DNA of 50,851 nt from Fibrobacter sp. (GTDB taxonomy: Bacteria; Fibrobacterota; Fibrobacteria; Fibrobacterales; Fibrobacteraceae). A model generated the notes under the pieces. It was not told where the DNA came from, made no database searches, and worked only from the letters and a program-made list of their open reading frames with translations. The position numbers and the translations under genes were made by a program. Positions 24,287-33,635 of this stretch are shown piece by piece (the stretch's first letter is position 1; each line of letters starts with the position of its first letter). The stretch lies in contig JAFWRL010000299.1 of the NCBI GenBank assembly GCA_017520105.1, positions 1-50,851 on the forward strand. Reading direction: 5' to 3'.

Positions 24287-27262
24287 TTAGCGGACTGCAA
24301 CACGCTTCGTAGCGAGGACCTTGCGGCCTTCGGCGAGGCGAACAATCACAGCACCCTTGCCCGCAAACTTCGACATATCCATGCTCATGGAAGCACCGTA
24401 GAATGTTTCGGAGAGGAGCATGTTACCGCGAACATCGAATACCTTCACTGACTTAGTGCCATTGGAGGTCGTAGTAATGTTCAGAGTGTTGTTCACGATA
24501 GCCATGTTGGCCTTGACTTCGGCGGCAGTAACGACACGCGTCGTGCCATTGTCGCGGCCAAGAGCCTTCTTAACAAAAGTGGCATCGCACGGCGTTTCGA
24601 CCCACCACCATGTCTGGGTGGCTTCTTCGTTAATCCACTGCGGAACGCCTTCACGAACGCGATCCGGATTCATGGTGTAGCACTTGCCAGCGGCCATTTG
24701 TCTTAAGCCGGAGTTGTAGCAGTTCTTGTCGTAATTGCCTTTGCCGTTCACAAAAGCGATGCAAGCAGACACGACGATTTCGCTAGAGCTGGAGGATTGC
24801 ACGCTGGAGCTGGAAGCGACAGAGCTGGAGGATGCAACGCTAGAGCTAGAAGCGACAGAACTGGAGGATGCAACGCTAGAGCTAGAAGCAACCACTTCAC
24901 CGCAAGACGTTTCAACCCACCACCAAGTTTGGTTGGCTTCTTCGTTAATCCACTGCGGAACACCTTCACGAACGCGATTCGGATTCATGGTGTAGCACTT
25001 GCCGGCAGCCATATTCCTCAAACCATCGTTGTAGCAGTTCTTGTCGTAGCCGCCAGTGCCGTTCTTGAACTTGATGCACTTCGAAACGACAACAGCGCTG
25101 GAGCTGGATGCAACTGAGCTAGAGGAAGCAACGCTGGAGCTAGAAGCGACAGAGCTGGAAGAAGCAACGCTAGAGCTAGAAGCGACAGAACTGGAAGATG
25201 CAACGCTGGAGCTAGAAGCAACCACTTCACCGCAAGACGTTTCAACCCACCACCATGTCTGGGAAGCTTCTTCGTTGATCCACTGCGGAACACCTTCACG
25301 AACACGATTCGGATTCATGGTGTAGCACTTGCCAGCGGCCATGTTCCTCAAACCATCGTTGTAGCAGTTCTTGTCGTAGTCACCCTTGCCGTTCACGAAC
25401 TTGATGCACTTGGAAACGACGACAGCGCTGGAGCTAGAAGCGACAGAACTAGAGGAAGCAACACTGGAGCTAGAAGCAACGGAGCTAGAGGAAGCAACGC
25501 TGGAGCTAGAAGCGACAGAGCTGGAAGATGCTACGCTGGAGCTGGATTCAACAGAACTGGAGGATTCCACGCTGGAGCTAGAAGCGACAGAGCTGGAAGA
25601 AGCAACGCTAGAGCTAGAAGCGACAGAACTGGAAGATCCGACAATCACTGCATTCATGTCAACATTAAACGTAACATATTCCTGATCTACGAATTCGGTT
25701 ATATCCGTAATCGCAACATTCTTACGGCTCCCATCCCAAAATACGAATTTGTTGAATTCAGTCACATTCGCCCTTCCAGGGAACACAGACTCATACGGAT
25801 TCACATCATAATAATTGCGCTCCGCATCATAAGTTTCAGGAACGGCCTCGACAATATCCACTCGCATGTGATTCGCATCATTATTTGCACTATAATAGGT
25901 ACTCCAATAAAACTTGTCATAATCAATATGCCATATCAGCATTCCTGAAGTGTATAAAGAGGAATCCCATCCCTTCTTAGACCGATACTCCAACAAATAG
26001 TAATCATTCGATTTACTCCCATGAGAAACACGATAAGCCACATTATTCTCAAGTTTTTCGAGTCGCACAGAACCTTCACTGAGCTCTGTTGGAGTCAGCC
26101 ACCCCATAAACATCCGTTCATGAGCGGCATAAAGCGGAGGATTGCCCCCCTGATGACGTTCATAGTTAGGCAAACCATTGTGCGAACCTATATCCATAAC
26201 ATCCCACTCACCGGGCGTATTACGTCGATGCCCACCATCTGTAACATACAAATCAGGCAACCCCATAGCATGGCTAAATTCATGAATGATAACGCCGATA
26301 CCTTCCAACAGCGTCGTAGAATTATTATAGCGATACGCCGAGCTGCTTATTTCGTTTGCACAAGCATATCTGTATGCTTTGACTCCGTTTCCCAAATCTT
26401 TATCGCGTAAAGAATTCATGTGTCCCCAAATCGCTTCAGGCACACCGGAACCATTCGAGCTTACCCCCGCATAAATCATGCAGATATATTCAATACCAGA
26501 ATGCCCCTCTTCTACATATGAAGAAAAGTCAACTTCATTTCTACTTTTAAGAATATCCAAAGCCTCGCTCAAGGCACTCATTGCACCGTCGGGATTTCTA
26601 TCACTTCTTCCCTTTGTTCCGTAATCAGCTCGCGTTCCAGAAACAGTTATAGGGCCATAGACATCAAAGGTCGGGCGAAATTGTCCATTAGAACTTTTTA
26701 TAAAATAATCCCTAACGCTACCGGCATTGTAATTTTCGTTATACCCTTCCTTATTAAAGAAATCTGTATATTGAGATTGAGCATTTGCACTCTTGAATTT
26801 CACATCGGAGAACTGCACAAGGACAACGAGTACTCGAACATTCCTTACTCCTGAATTTTCCGCAGCCCGTTGAATCGTAGATTTTGCAAGCCTCGGAACA
26901 TTGTATTCGTATTCGGGCTGTTCAACAACAGGAGCTGCAGCCTTAAGATTCCTATAAACCAAATTTTGATTAACGCCGGAAAGGAACTGTCTATCCGCAT
27001 CGCTGCGTTCCTGAGCATTGCGGGCGTAAATTCCCGAAGAATTTCCATTTTCATCGGCATAGGCATAAAAGCCTTGCGCGTCCTTTTGCAGAATGTAGCC
27101 ATCCGATGTTTCAAGAATATGAAACCACTCATCGCCCTCTTGCCGTACCTCAAGGACTGTTCCGTCAGGCTGCTTCATCGGAAACGTGCCGGAACTGGCA
27201 GGGTCCGCAAAACATTGGGCTGCCAAGAACAACAACAGCAACATGATCTGAATCATTTTCAT
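24287..27262 (-). CDS. Secreted M6-family metalloprotease with three Cys/Trp modules
   Basis: This 991-residue protein starts with a signal peptide (IQIMLLLLFLAAQCFA) and is predicted to be secreted or surface bound. The catalytic domain is of the immune-inhibitor-A (M6) type, with the zinc motif HEFSHAMGLPDLY near residue 325. After about residue 545 come Ser4-Val linkers and three copies of a module of about 60 residues at roughly 616-679, 727-787 and 832-892. Each starts CI-x-F-x-NG, contains GKCYTMNP, and ends WINEEA-x-QTWWWVET-x-C. The last ~70 residues form a conserved tail (VKVFDVRGNMLLSETF, ending KRVAVR), the basic C-terminal region typical of secreted Fibrobacter enzymes. The ATG at 27262 has a strong GGAGGAG site. 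The modules may bind polysaccharide; this is inference. Confidence 0.9.
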   Translation of the reverse strand: MKMIQIMLLLLFLAAQCFADPASSGTFPMKQPDGTVLEVRQEGDEWFHILETSDGYILQKDAQGFYAYADENGNSSGIYARNAQERSDADRQFLSGVNQNLVYRNLKAAAPVVEQPEYEYNVPRLAKSTIQRAAENSGVRNVRVLVVLVQFSDVKFKSANAQSQYTDFFNKEGYNENYNAGSVRDYFIKSSNGQFRPTFDVYGPITVSGTRADYGTKGRSDRNPDGAMSALSEALDILKSRNEVDFSSYVEEGHSGIEYICMIYAGVSSNGSGVPEAIWGHMNSLRDKDLGNGVKAYRYACANEISSSAYRYNNSTTLLEGIGVIIHEFSHAMGLPDLYVTDGGHRRNTPGEWDVMDIGSHNGLPNYERHQGGNPPLYAAHERMFMGWLTPTELSEGSVRLEKLENNVAYRVSHGSKSNDYYLLEYRSKKGWDSSLYTSGMLIWHIDYDKFYWSTYYSANNDANHMRVDIVEAVPETYDAERNYYDVNPYESVFPGRANVTEFNKFVFWDGSRKNVAITDITEFVDQEYVTFNVDMNAVIVGSSSSVASSSSVASSSSVASSSSVESSSSVESSSSVASSSSVASSSSVASSSSVASSSSVASSSSVASSSSAVVVSKCIKFVNGKGDYDKNCYNDGLRNMAAGKCYTMNPNRVREGVPQWINEEASQTWWWVETSCGEVVASSSSVASSSSVASSSSVASSSSVASSSSVASSSSVASSSSAVVVSKCIKFKNGTGGYDKNCYNDGLRNMAAGKCYTMNPNRVREGVPQWINEEANQTWWWVETSCGEVVASSSSVASSSSVASSSSVASSSSVASSSSVQSSSSSEIVVSACIAFVNGKGNYDKNCYNSGLRQMAAGKCYTMNPDRVREGVPQWINEEATQTWWWVETPCDATFVKKALGRDNGTTRVVTAAEVKANMAIVNNTLNITTTSNGTKSVKVFDVRGNMLLSETFYGASMSMDMSKFAGKGAVIVRLAEGRKVLATKRVAVR

Positions 27263-27409
27263 TTTTCTCCTCCGCTTTTTTTAAGATTATTGTAGCGATA
27301 TTTTATTTTGCGGACAAATATAATTTTGTTTTCAAATTAATTCAAGGCCATTTAAACGTTTTTTTGCCTCTTTGCCGCCAATTAATTAATCAAAAGCGCC
27401 TCAACAAAA

Positions 27410-27435
27410 AAAAGCCCCCTCGTTAGAGGGAGCCC
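27410..27435 (-). terminator. Terminator after the 868-residue module protein
   Basis: The stem CCCTC / GAGGG (27417-27421 and 27426-27430), loop GTTA, extends through flanking GC pairs and is followed on the minus strand by a run of eight T. It separates the two module-bearing genes. Confidence 0.88.
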
Positions 27436-27467
27436 TTTTTCACGAATTAAATTAACTCGTTAGCGCA

Positions 27468-30074
27468 TTAGCGAACTGCAACACGCTTCGTAGCGAGGAC
27501 CTTGCGGCCTTCGGAGAGGCGAACAATCACAGCGCCCTTGCCCGCAAACTTCGACATATCCATGCTCATGGAAGCACCGGAGAATGTTTCAGAGAGGAGC
27601 ATGTTACCGCGAACATCGAATACCTTCACAGACTTCATGCCGTTGGAGGTCGTTGCAATGTTCAGGGAGTTGTTCACGACAGCCATGTTAGCCTTGACTT
27701 CGGCGGCAGCAACGATACGCGTCGTGCCATTGTCGCGGCCAAGAGCCTTCTTAACAACGGTGGCATCGCACGGAGTTTCGACCCACCACCATGTCTGGGA
27801 AGCTTCTTCGTTGATCCACTGCGGAACGCCTTCCTTAACACGATCCGGATTCATGGTATAGCACTTGCCTTCTGCCATGCCTCTCAAACCGGAGTTATAG
27901 CAATTCTTGTCGTAATTGCCTTCGCCGTTCTTGAACGCGATGCAAGCAGACACGACGATTTCGCTAGAGCTGGATTCCGGTTCAACACTGGAGCTAGAAA
28001 CCGGCGTTTCGCTAGAGCTGGATTCAACAACAACTTCGCTGGAGCTGGATTCAACAACGACTTCGCTAGAGCTGGATTCGACGACGACTTCGCTGGAGCT
28101 GGATTCCGGTTCAACACTGGAGCTGGAAACGACAACTTCACCGCAAGACGTTTCGACCCACCACCAGGTCTGGGTTGCAATTTCGTTAATCCAAACAGGA
28201 TTTTCGTTGGCACGAGCCGGGTTCATGGTGTAGCACTTGCCTTCTGCCATTTCCTTGAGGCCGGAGTTGTAGCAGTTTTCACCATAGTGACCCTTGCCGT
28301 TCACGAAAGCGATGCACTTGGAAACGACGACTTCGCTAGAGCTAGATTCGACGACTTCGCTGGAGCTGGATTCGACAACGACTTCGCTAGAGCTGGATTC
28401 GACGACGACTTCGCTGGAGCTGGATTCGACAACGACTTCGCTAGAGCTGGATTCGACAACGACTTCGCTAGAGCTAGATTCGACGACTTCGCTAGAGCTG
28501 GATTCGACAACGACTTCGCTAGAGCTGGATTCGACGACGACTTCGCTAGAGCTGGATTCGACAACGACTTCGCTAGAGCTGGATTCGACAACGACTTCGC
28601 TAGAGCTGGATTCGACAACGACTTCGCTAGAGCTGGATTCCGGTTCAACACTGGAACTGGAAACAACCACTTCACCGCAAGACGTTTCGACCCACCACCA
28701 GGTCTGGGTTGCAATTTCGTTAATCCAAACAGGATTTTCGTTAGCACGATCCGGATTCATGGTGTAGCACTTGCCTTCGGCCATTTCCTTGAGGCCGGAG
28801 TTGTAGCAGTTTTCACCATAGTGACCCTTGCCGTTCACGAAAGCGATGCACTTGGAAACGACGACTTCGCTGGAGCTGGAAACCGGCGTTTCGCTAGAGC
28901 TGGATTCGACAGAACTAGAAGATTCCACGCTGGAGCTGGAAACTTCTGCGAAGCAAGGAGTTTCGATCCACCAGGACTTGTCCGTCACATCGGTGTGACG
29001 GCGGATTCTAGATGAGCTTTCGCCCCTCTTGCTCTCCACCACAGCATAGCACTTGCCATCAGCCATGTTCGTCAAACCGGACTTATAGCAGTATTGACCA
29101 AGACGGTGTTGGACACTGCCGAAATCAATGCAGAGTTCAACAGGAGTTTCGCTGGAGCTGGATTCGACAGAGCTGGAGGATTCCACGCTGGAGCTGGATT
29201 CAACAGAGCTGGAGGATTCTTCGCTGGAGCTGGATTCAACAGAGCTGGAGGATTCTTCGCTGGAGCTGGACTCAACAGAGCTGGAGGATTCTTCGCTGGA
29301 GCTGGATTCAACAGAGCTGGAGGATTCTTCGCTGGAGCTGGATTCAACAGAGCTGGAGGATTCTTCGCTGGAGCTGGATTCAACAGAGCTGGAGGATTCC
29401 ACGCTAGAGCTGGATTCAACAGAGCTAGAGGATTCCACGCTGGAGCTGGAAACTTCAGCACCGCAAGGAGTTTCGACCCACCACCAGGTCTGGGTCGCAA
29501 TTTCGTTAATCCAAACAGGATTTTCGTTGGCACGTGCCGGGTTCATGGTGTAGCACTTGCCTTCTGCCATTTCCTTGAGGCCGGAATTGTAGCAGTTTTC
29601 ACCATAGTGGCCCTTGCCGTTCACAAAAGGAATGCAAGTGGAAGTAATGACTTCGCTAGAGCTGGAGACCGGCTGCACGCTAGAGCTGGATTCAACCGGC
29701 TGCACGCTGGAGCTGGATTCCGGTTCAGAAGAACTGGATTCCGGAACTTCGCTAGAGCTGGATTCGACCGGCTTCACGCTAGAGCTGGATTCGACAGAAC
29801 TGGAAGATACCGGTTCGTCACCACAAGAAGTTTCACTCCACCACCACGTTTGGTTCGCTTCTTCGTTAATCCACTGCGGGACCCCTTCCTTGACGCGATC
29901 CTTGTTCATGGTATAGCACTTGCCAGCGGCCATTTGTCTTAAGCCGGAGTTATAGCAGTGCTTATCATAGTCGCCCGTACCGTTTTTGAACGCGATACAA
30001 GCTGAGCCATCTTGAGCAAACGCCATCGCTGACGCAATCCCCAAGAACAATGCTGTACTTTGTGTTTTTTTCAT
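27468..30074 (-). CDS. Secreted six-module Cys/Trp protein without catalytic domain
   Basis: This 868-residue protein has a signal peptide (STALFLGIASAMAFA) and then only modules, linkers and the C-terminal basic tail. The six modules lie at about residues 25-86, 146-206, 311-378, 408-466, 585-646 and 710-770. Five share GKCYTMN and QTWWW-x-ET-x-C. The third is divergent (CIDFGSVQHRLGQYC, GKCYAVVESKRG, KSWWIETPC). Linkers are Ser4 repeats of several types (SSSSVE, SSSSEE, SSSSEVVVE). The tail (VKVFDVRGNMLLSETF ... KRVAVR) is nearly identical to that of the neighbouring protease. The ATG at 30074 follows AGAAGGTG. With no enzyme domain, it looks like a scaffold, adhesin or substrate-binding protein. 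Function is inference; no known family is recognised. Confidence 0.8.
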   Translation of the reverse strand: MKKTQSTALFLGIASAMAFAQDGSACIAFKNGTGDYDKHCYNSGLRQMAAGKCYTMNKDRVKEGVPQWINEEANQTWWWSETSCGDEPVSSSSVESSSSVKPVESSSSEVPESSSSEPESSSSVQPVESSSSVQPVSSSSEVITSTCIPFVNGKGHYGENCYNSGLKEMAEGKCYTMNPARANENPVWINEIATQTWWWVETPCGAEVSSSSVESSSSVESSSSVESSSSVESSSSEESSSSVESSSSEESSSSVESSSSEESSSSVESSSSEESSSSVESSSSEESSSSVESSSSVESSSSVESSSSETPVELCIDFGSVQHRLGQYCYKSGLTNMADGKCYAVVESKRGESSSRIRRHTDVTDKSWWIETPCFAEVSSSSVESSSSVESSSSETPVSSSSEVVVSKCIAFVNGKGHYGENCYNSGLKEMAEGKCYTMNPDRANENPVWINEIATQTWWWVETSCGEVVVSSSSVEPESSSSEVVVESSSSEVVVESSSSEVVVESSSSEVVVESSSSEVVVESSSSEVVESSSSEVVVESSSSEVVVESSSSEVVVESSSSEVVVESSSSEVVESSSSEVVVSKCIAFVNGKGHYGENCYNSGLKEMAEGKCYTMNPARANENPVWINEIATQTWWWVETSCGEVVVSSSSVEPESSSSEVVVESSSSEVVVESSSSEVVVESSSSETPVSSSSVEPESSSSEIVVSACIAFKNGEGNYDKNCYNSGLRGMAEGKCYTMNPDRVKEGVPQWINEEASQTWWWVETPCDATVVKKALGRDNGTTRIVAAAEVKANMAVVNNSLNIATTSNGMKSVKVFDVRGNMLLSETFSGASMSMDMSKFAGKGAVIVRLSEGRKVLATKRVAVR
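28325..28645. repeat. Ser-linker minisatellite (SSSSEVVVE type)
   Basis: About eleven near-identical units of 27-30 bp (GACAACGACTTCGCTAGAGC and its variants on the plus strand) encode the linker between modules 4 and 5. Units differ by C/G changes at silent positions and by presence of one or two extra Val codons. Unit lengths are multiples of three. Confidence 0.85.
29150..29450. repeat. Ser-linker minisatellite (SSSSVE-SSSSEE type)
   Basis: About eight units of 36 bp (GCTGGAGCTGGATTCAACAG, then AGCTGGAGGATTC) encode the linker between modules 2 and 3. Several units are identical, which implies recent slippage or unequal crossing-over. Confidence 0.85.
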
Positions 30075-30349
30075 TTATTCACCTTCTTTTGTTTTATTTT
30101 AAGGTTAAATAAATTTAGTAAAAGAACCATACAAAATAAAAGAACTCATACAAAACATTTAAAATAAATGTAAAAATCGTTTATTTCACAAAATTTGGTC
30201 AAATTAAAGCATTTTGTGACTTTATTTTTACATAGAAACAAACGCTTCATTTAGTCGGTAAAACATGTTTGCAAAAAAAACAAATAAATATTTACAAACA
30301 AAAAAAAGGAACCCAACAAGGTTCCTTTCGAATATTCATTTCAATCTTT
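30075..30349 (-). other. AT-rich upstream region of the module protein with GH8 terminator
   Basis: No gene is seen in these 275 bp. The segment is strongly AT-rich and would contain the promoter of the 868-residue protein. At 30301-30328 a stem GGAACC / GGTTCC (30308-30313 and 30320-30325), followed on the minus strand by a run of seven T, is the terminator of the GH8 gene. Confidence 0.75.
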
Positions 30350-31828
30350 TTAATCTAACTTAATTTTCTGAAGGCTCGTGATGCCAGCGTTCTTTACACG
30401 AACAACATAAAGGCCGCTTGGCACTCCGCTAAACCGAACCACTACAGAACCCGTCGCATTTTTGTCGAAAGACTTCAAGACGCTACCCGTCACAGAAATC
30501 AAATCTATATGGACTGGGCCGTACACTCTCAGTTGAAGTGTTCTACCCGTAAGCGACATCTGAGGTGCTCTTACAACAAAGTCGGTCAAAGCCGTCGTGC
30601 TGCTATATTGGGGTTGCGTACCTGCAGAACTCGAGGACGAAACAACCGCGCTGGAACTTTCCGGAGCAACAGCACTTGAAGAAACCGGAGCCGATTGAGC
30701 CGCGGCAAGGTTCGGCATGTTGCCCGAGACAAGCAAACCGTTCAACAACTTCAGGGACTGGTTGAAGTAGTTTTCGTCACCAAGCGCTACCGCTTCTTTC
30801 CAGTATTCATCGAGCTTGGACTGGTACTTGGCATCAGAGATAAGCGCCGTCATCAGCGAAGTCACAAACGTGCTATTATGGTCATTGCCAAGGTCGCCCG
30901 AATTTCTGCGTACGGGCCCCGCCATTCTCGAAGCATCCACCTTGGAAACAAATTCAGCCATTTTCTTGTCGAGAGCAAGAGCACGTTGGTCACCATTCCA
31001 GCAAACAGCCTTGGCATTACGCCACGGAGCGCGGGACGCGTCATAACTATAGTAGTCGTCTTCGCTCTTTCCGTTCTTGTCCGTCCAGTCGTCAATGAGG
31101 CCGGTCGAAGCATCGGAAGCGCTCTTTTCATAAAGGTTCATGTTCGCTTCGTAAGCCGTCTTGCTCCAGAATTCTGCATTTTCAGTATCAATCATGGCAA
31201 ACACAGGCATGTATGCCGGGTCGAAGTAGCCCGGATTTTTGCGGTTAAAGCCCGCCTCGCCCCACTTGTCGCCCGGTAAATGCAAACCGTTCGATTCGAA
31301 TTCAAACTTTTTCATGGACTGGATGAGCTTCTTGGCATCTTCCTTGTACTTCTCGTCGCCGAACTGGTAGTAAGCCATCACGAGAGCGGCAGCGGCATCA
31401 ATATCGCCGTCGAGCGCAGCACCCTGGTCATACTTCGTCGAAAGATTTCCGACCTTCCAGACCATCAGGCCGTTTTCGTTCATCATCTTCTTGTAAAGGT
31501 TCCAAATCTTATCGAACTGCGGCTGATAGCTTGTCGTGTTGTCGCTAAAATACACCATCAGAAGCATGCCGTAACCGACACCTTCCGAAAAATACTGGTC
31601 GGAGCCCGGATCAGAACGGACACCGGCTACATCGCCCTGCTCGTTGTACATAGTCTTCAGCCAATAGGAGAACTGCTTTTTGAGGTCTTCAGAGGCCTTA
31701 GCCTTGTCGCTCAAGAGTGTCGCATTTCCACCATAATCAGACATTTGTGGGAATGGGAAATTCACCTTGGCTTGAGCAAGCCCGAAAGCAAGCATACCGG
31801 CAAGTCCCATTTTGACCAAACGATTCAT
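30350..31828 (-). CDS. Secreted glycoside hydrolase family 8 enzyme
   Basis: This 492-residue protein is predicted to cleave beta-1,4-glucan or xylan outside the cell. A signal peptide (NRLVKMGLAGMLAFGLAQA) is followed by a GH8 catalytic domain to about residue 375. The general-acid Glu lies in SEGVGYGMLLM near residue 80 and the second acid in ALDGDIDAAAAL near residue 140, both at the expected GH8 positions. A Ser/Ala linker (SSSAVAPESSSA) leads to a C-terminal domain of about 75 residues (LRVYGPVHIDLISVTGSVLK, GLYVVRVKNAG) resembling type IX secretion sorting domains. The ATG at 31828 is six bases after GGAG and is preferred over the TTG at 31834. Substrate cannot be decided from sequence. 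It has its own terminator at 30308-30325. Confidence 0.9.
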   Translation of the reverse strand: MNRLVKMGLAGMLAFGLAQAKVNFPFPQMSDYGGNATLLSDKAKASEDLKKQFSYWLKTMYNEQGDVAGVRSDPGSDQYFSEGVGYGMLLMVYFSDNTTSYQPQFDKIWNLYKKMMNENGLMVWKVGNLSTKYDQGAALDGDIDAAAALVMAYYQFGDEKYKEDAKKLIQSMKKFEFESNGLHLPGDKWGEAGFNRKNPGYFDPAYMPVFAMIDTENAEFWSKTAYEANMNLYEKSASDASTGLIDDWTDKNGKSEDDYYSYDASRAPWRNAKAVCWNGDQRALALDKKMAEFVSKVDASRMAGPVRRNSGDLGNDHNSTFVTSLMTALISDAKYQSKLDEYWKEAVALGDENYFNQSLKLLNGLLVSGNMPNLAAAQSAPVSSSAVAPESSSAVVSSSSSAGTQPQYSSTTALTDFVVRAPQMSLTGRTLQLRVYGPVHIDLISVTGSVLKSFDKNATGSVVVRFSGVPSGLYVVRVKNAGITSLQKIKLD

Positions 31829-31914
31829 ACACAACTCCTATGCCCAAAGGGCCGTTAAATCTATTCAAAAATAAATTTTTAGCATTCAAAAATAAATTAT
31901 TTAAAACGGACATC

Positions 31915-33627
31915 TTAGCGTTCTGTGCGGTCCATCACAACAAAAAGGGAATCACGATACACAACGTGCCAATTTTCGGCAGAATCGAGAGCTTGAATCA
32001 AGTCACCCCACCTTGCATAATAGCGCAACGGGAGCACTACGCGGTCGATATCCTGCGATTCGGCATCCACCAAAAAAAGTTTAGGAATTTTTGCATAACT
32101 AAGATAGCGTTCAAAAAAATCCGCCGTTTTCAAGATAAAGCGCCCATCAATGTACGTCGAATCATATGGATTCATAAACGCCAAATAACCGCCGGCACGG
32201 TCATCGTTGAAAAGCCTCCCCGGATGCGGATTTTCCATCATCCAGTGCGCGGCCCCCACAGGCACACGCTGGTAAGCAATCATGGAATCGTAAGACGAAA
32301 CAGATTTCACCCAATGGCCAAAAACGAAAGCGATTGCAACCGCCGCAAGCAAAAAGTCCGAAGTCAGAATCGGGCGATTCACGAGCTTTAGCTTGGCGCC
32401 AAGTCTTCGAGACCGTTCGGCAAGACGGCCCCTAAGCCCGAGTCTAGAACTCGATTGACGCTTCTGGAAACGCACAAGGACCGCCAAAAACACCGGAAAA
32501 AAGAGTACAAAGTTGCGTTCGGCGATGAGTGCAAGAATCGCCGTGATAAAAAGCCAGGAGGGTTGCAACCTGCGATTAAAAATAGCATCGATTCGCTCTT
32601 TCGGAAGCCACGACAACTGCCACGACAAATAGGGCGCAGGCTGAGATTTCCATCTGACAATGGCTAAAGCCATCCCCCACACACAAAGTACAAGCATCAA
32701 AGCGGACTGCATCACATTTTCACCATTCAGCAAAAGCGTCATGGGCGAACGGTTCTCCGCAATTTCATTTGAAAAAATAATTGCCGAAGACGAAAGTCCA
32801 ACGAGCCTATCCAACAGTTCGAACGGATAAGGGAGCAAGTTAACGCCATCTCGATGGAAAAACGGTACGGCAAAAAGCAGAATTATAAAAAGAACCTGCC
32901 AAGCAAGTATTTTGAACGGGATCCGCACTCCGTTCCATTGCCGGACCTTTCCAAAATTAACCCAACGGCGATACCATAATCCATACATGAAAACGCCATA
33001 AGCAAAAATCAATCCCAGAATATAAAGGCCCTGGCATTTGCACCATATCCACTGGATAAAGAGCACCAAAAGCACACCCACAAGTTTATTGCCGGCCAGG
33101 TAACGGAACGCCCGATGAAAAACGTAATGGAATTTTTTTGGTTCCGCGCGATGCTTCGTTTTACGTTCTTCACGCCATCCGTAAAAAAGCCACGGCAACA
33201 AGTTCCAATAAATTCCAAGGAACAACATGCTCAAAAGCACCGGCCGTATTTCAAATTGATAGCGGAATACAAAGAGGAGAACAACAACTCCCGCAAATGC
33301 GATGGGAGAAATTCCATCACGCGTTTCAGCATCGTTTTCGTCCTTCAAATTCGACGAGCGAATCGAAGGAAGCAAGAACAACATAAAGACGGCTCCCCAA
33401 AGAAGAGCCTTGAACGCGACCAACAGCGGAGCATCGCCAATGTCATAAACAAACGCCACCATCTGCTGAAAGTATTCATGCACATTCACGACAGGTTCGC
33501 GTACAGGCGTCCATGTAGTCACCCATTCGCGCGCGCAAGCCAGATGCCACCAGATATCGGTATCCGTCAACGGGAATATCGCAAAAAGAACAACCGCAAT
33601 GGGCACCAATATCAAAGGCAAACGCAT
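31915..33627 (-). CDS. Polytopic membrane protein, GT-C-like
   Basis: This 570-residue protein has about ten hydrophobic helices (PLILVPIAVVLFAIF, LLVAFKALLWGAVFMLFLLP, GVVVLLFVFRYQFEI). A conserved acidic loop after the first helix (PLTDTDIWWHLACAREW) resembles the catalytic loop of GT-C-fold glycosyltransferases that use polyprenyl-linked sugars. The C-terminal ~150 residues are soluble and face the outside, with ENPHPGRLFNDDRAGGYLAF typical of the same group. It begins 8 bp after the stop of the preceding lipoprotein gene, so it is the last gene of that operon. A role in sugar transfer to a surface polymer or protein is inference; a family name is not certain. Confidence 0.6.
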   Translation of the reverse strand: MRLPLILVPIAVVLFAIFPLTDTDIWWHLACAREWVTTWTPVREPVVNVHEYFQQMVAFVYDIGDAPLLVAFKALLWGAVFMLFLLPSIRSSNLKDENDAETRDGISPIAFAGVVVLLFVFRYQFEIRPVLLSMLFLGIYWNLLPWLFYGWREERKTKHRAEPKKFHYVFHRAFRYLAGNKLVGVLLVLFIQWIWCKCQGLYILGLIFAYGVFMYGLWYRRWVNFGKVRQWNGVRIPFKILAWQVLFIILLFAVPFFHRDGVNLLPYPFELLDRLVGLSSSAIIFSNEIAENRSPMTLLLNGENVMQSALMLVLCVWGMALAIVRWKSQPAPYLSWQLSWLPKERIDAIFNRRLQPSWLFITAILALIAERNFVLFFPVFLAVLVRFQKRQSSSRLGLRGRLAERSRRLGAKLKLVNRPILTSDFLLAAVAIAFVFGHWVKSVSSYDSMIAYQRVPVGAAHWMMENPHPGRLFNDDRAGGYLAFMNPYDSTYIDGRFILKTADFFERYLSYAKIPKLFLVDAESQDIDRVVLPLRYYARWGDLIQALDSAENWHVVYRDSLFVVMDRTER

Positions 33628-33635
33628 TTCAGGGC

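Noticed and set aside
28287..29015. Plus-strand repetitive ORF and CRISPR-like periodic repeats
   Set aside because: The periodicity is the Ser4 linker minisatellite of the minus-strand protein. Units are contiguous, without unique spacers, so it is not a CRISPR array.
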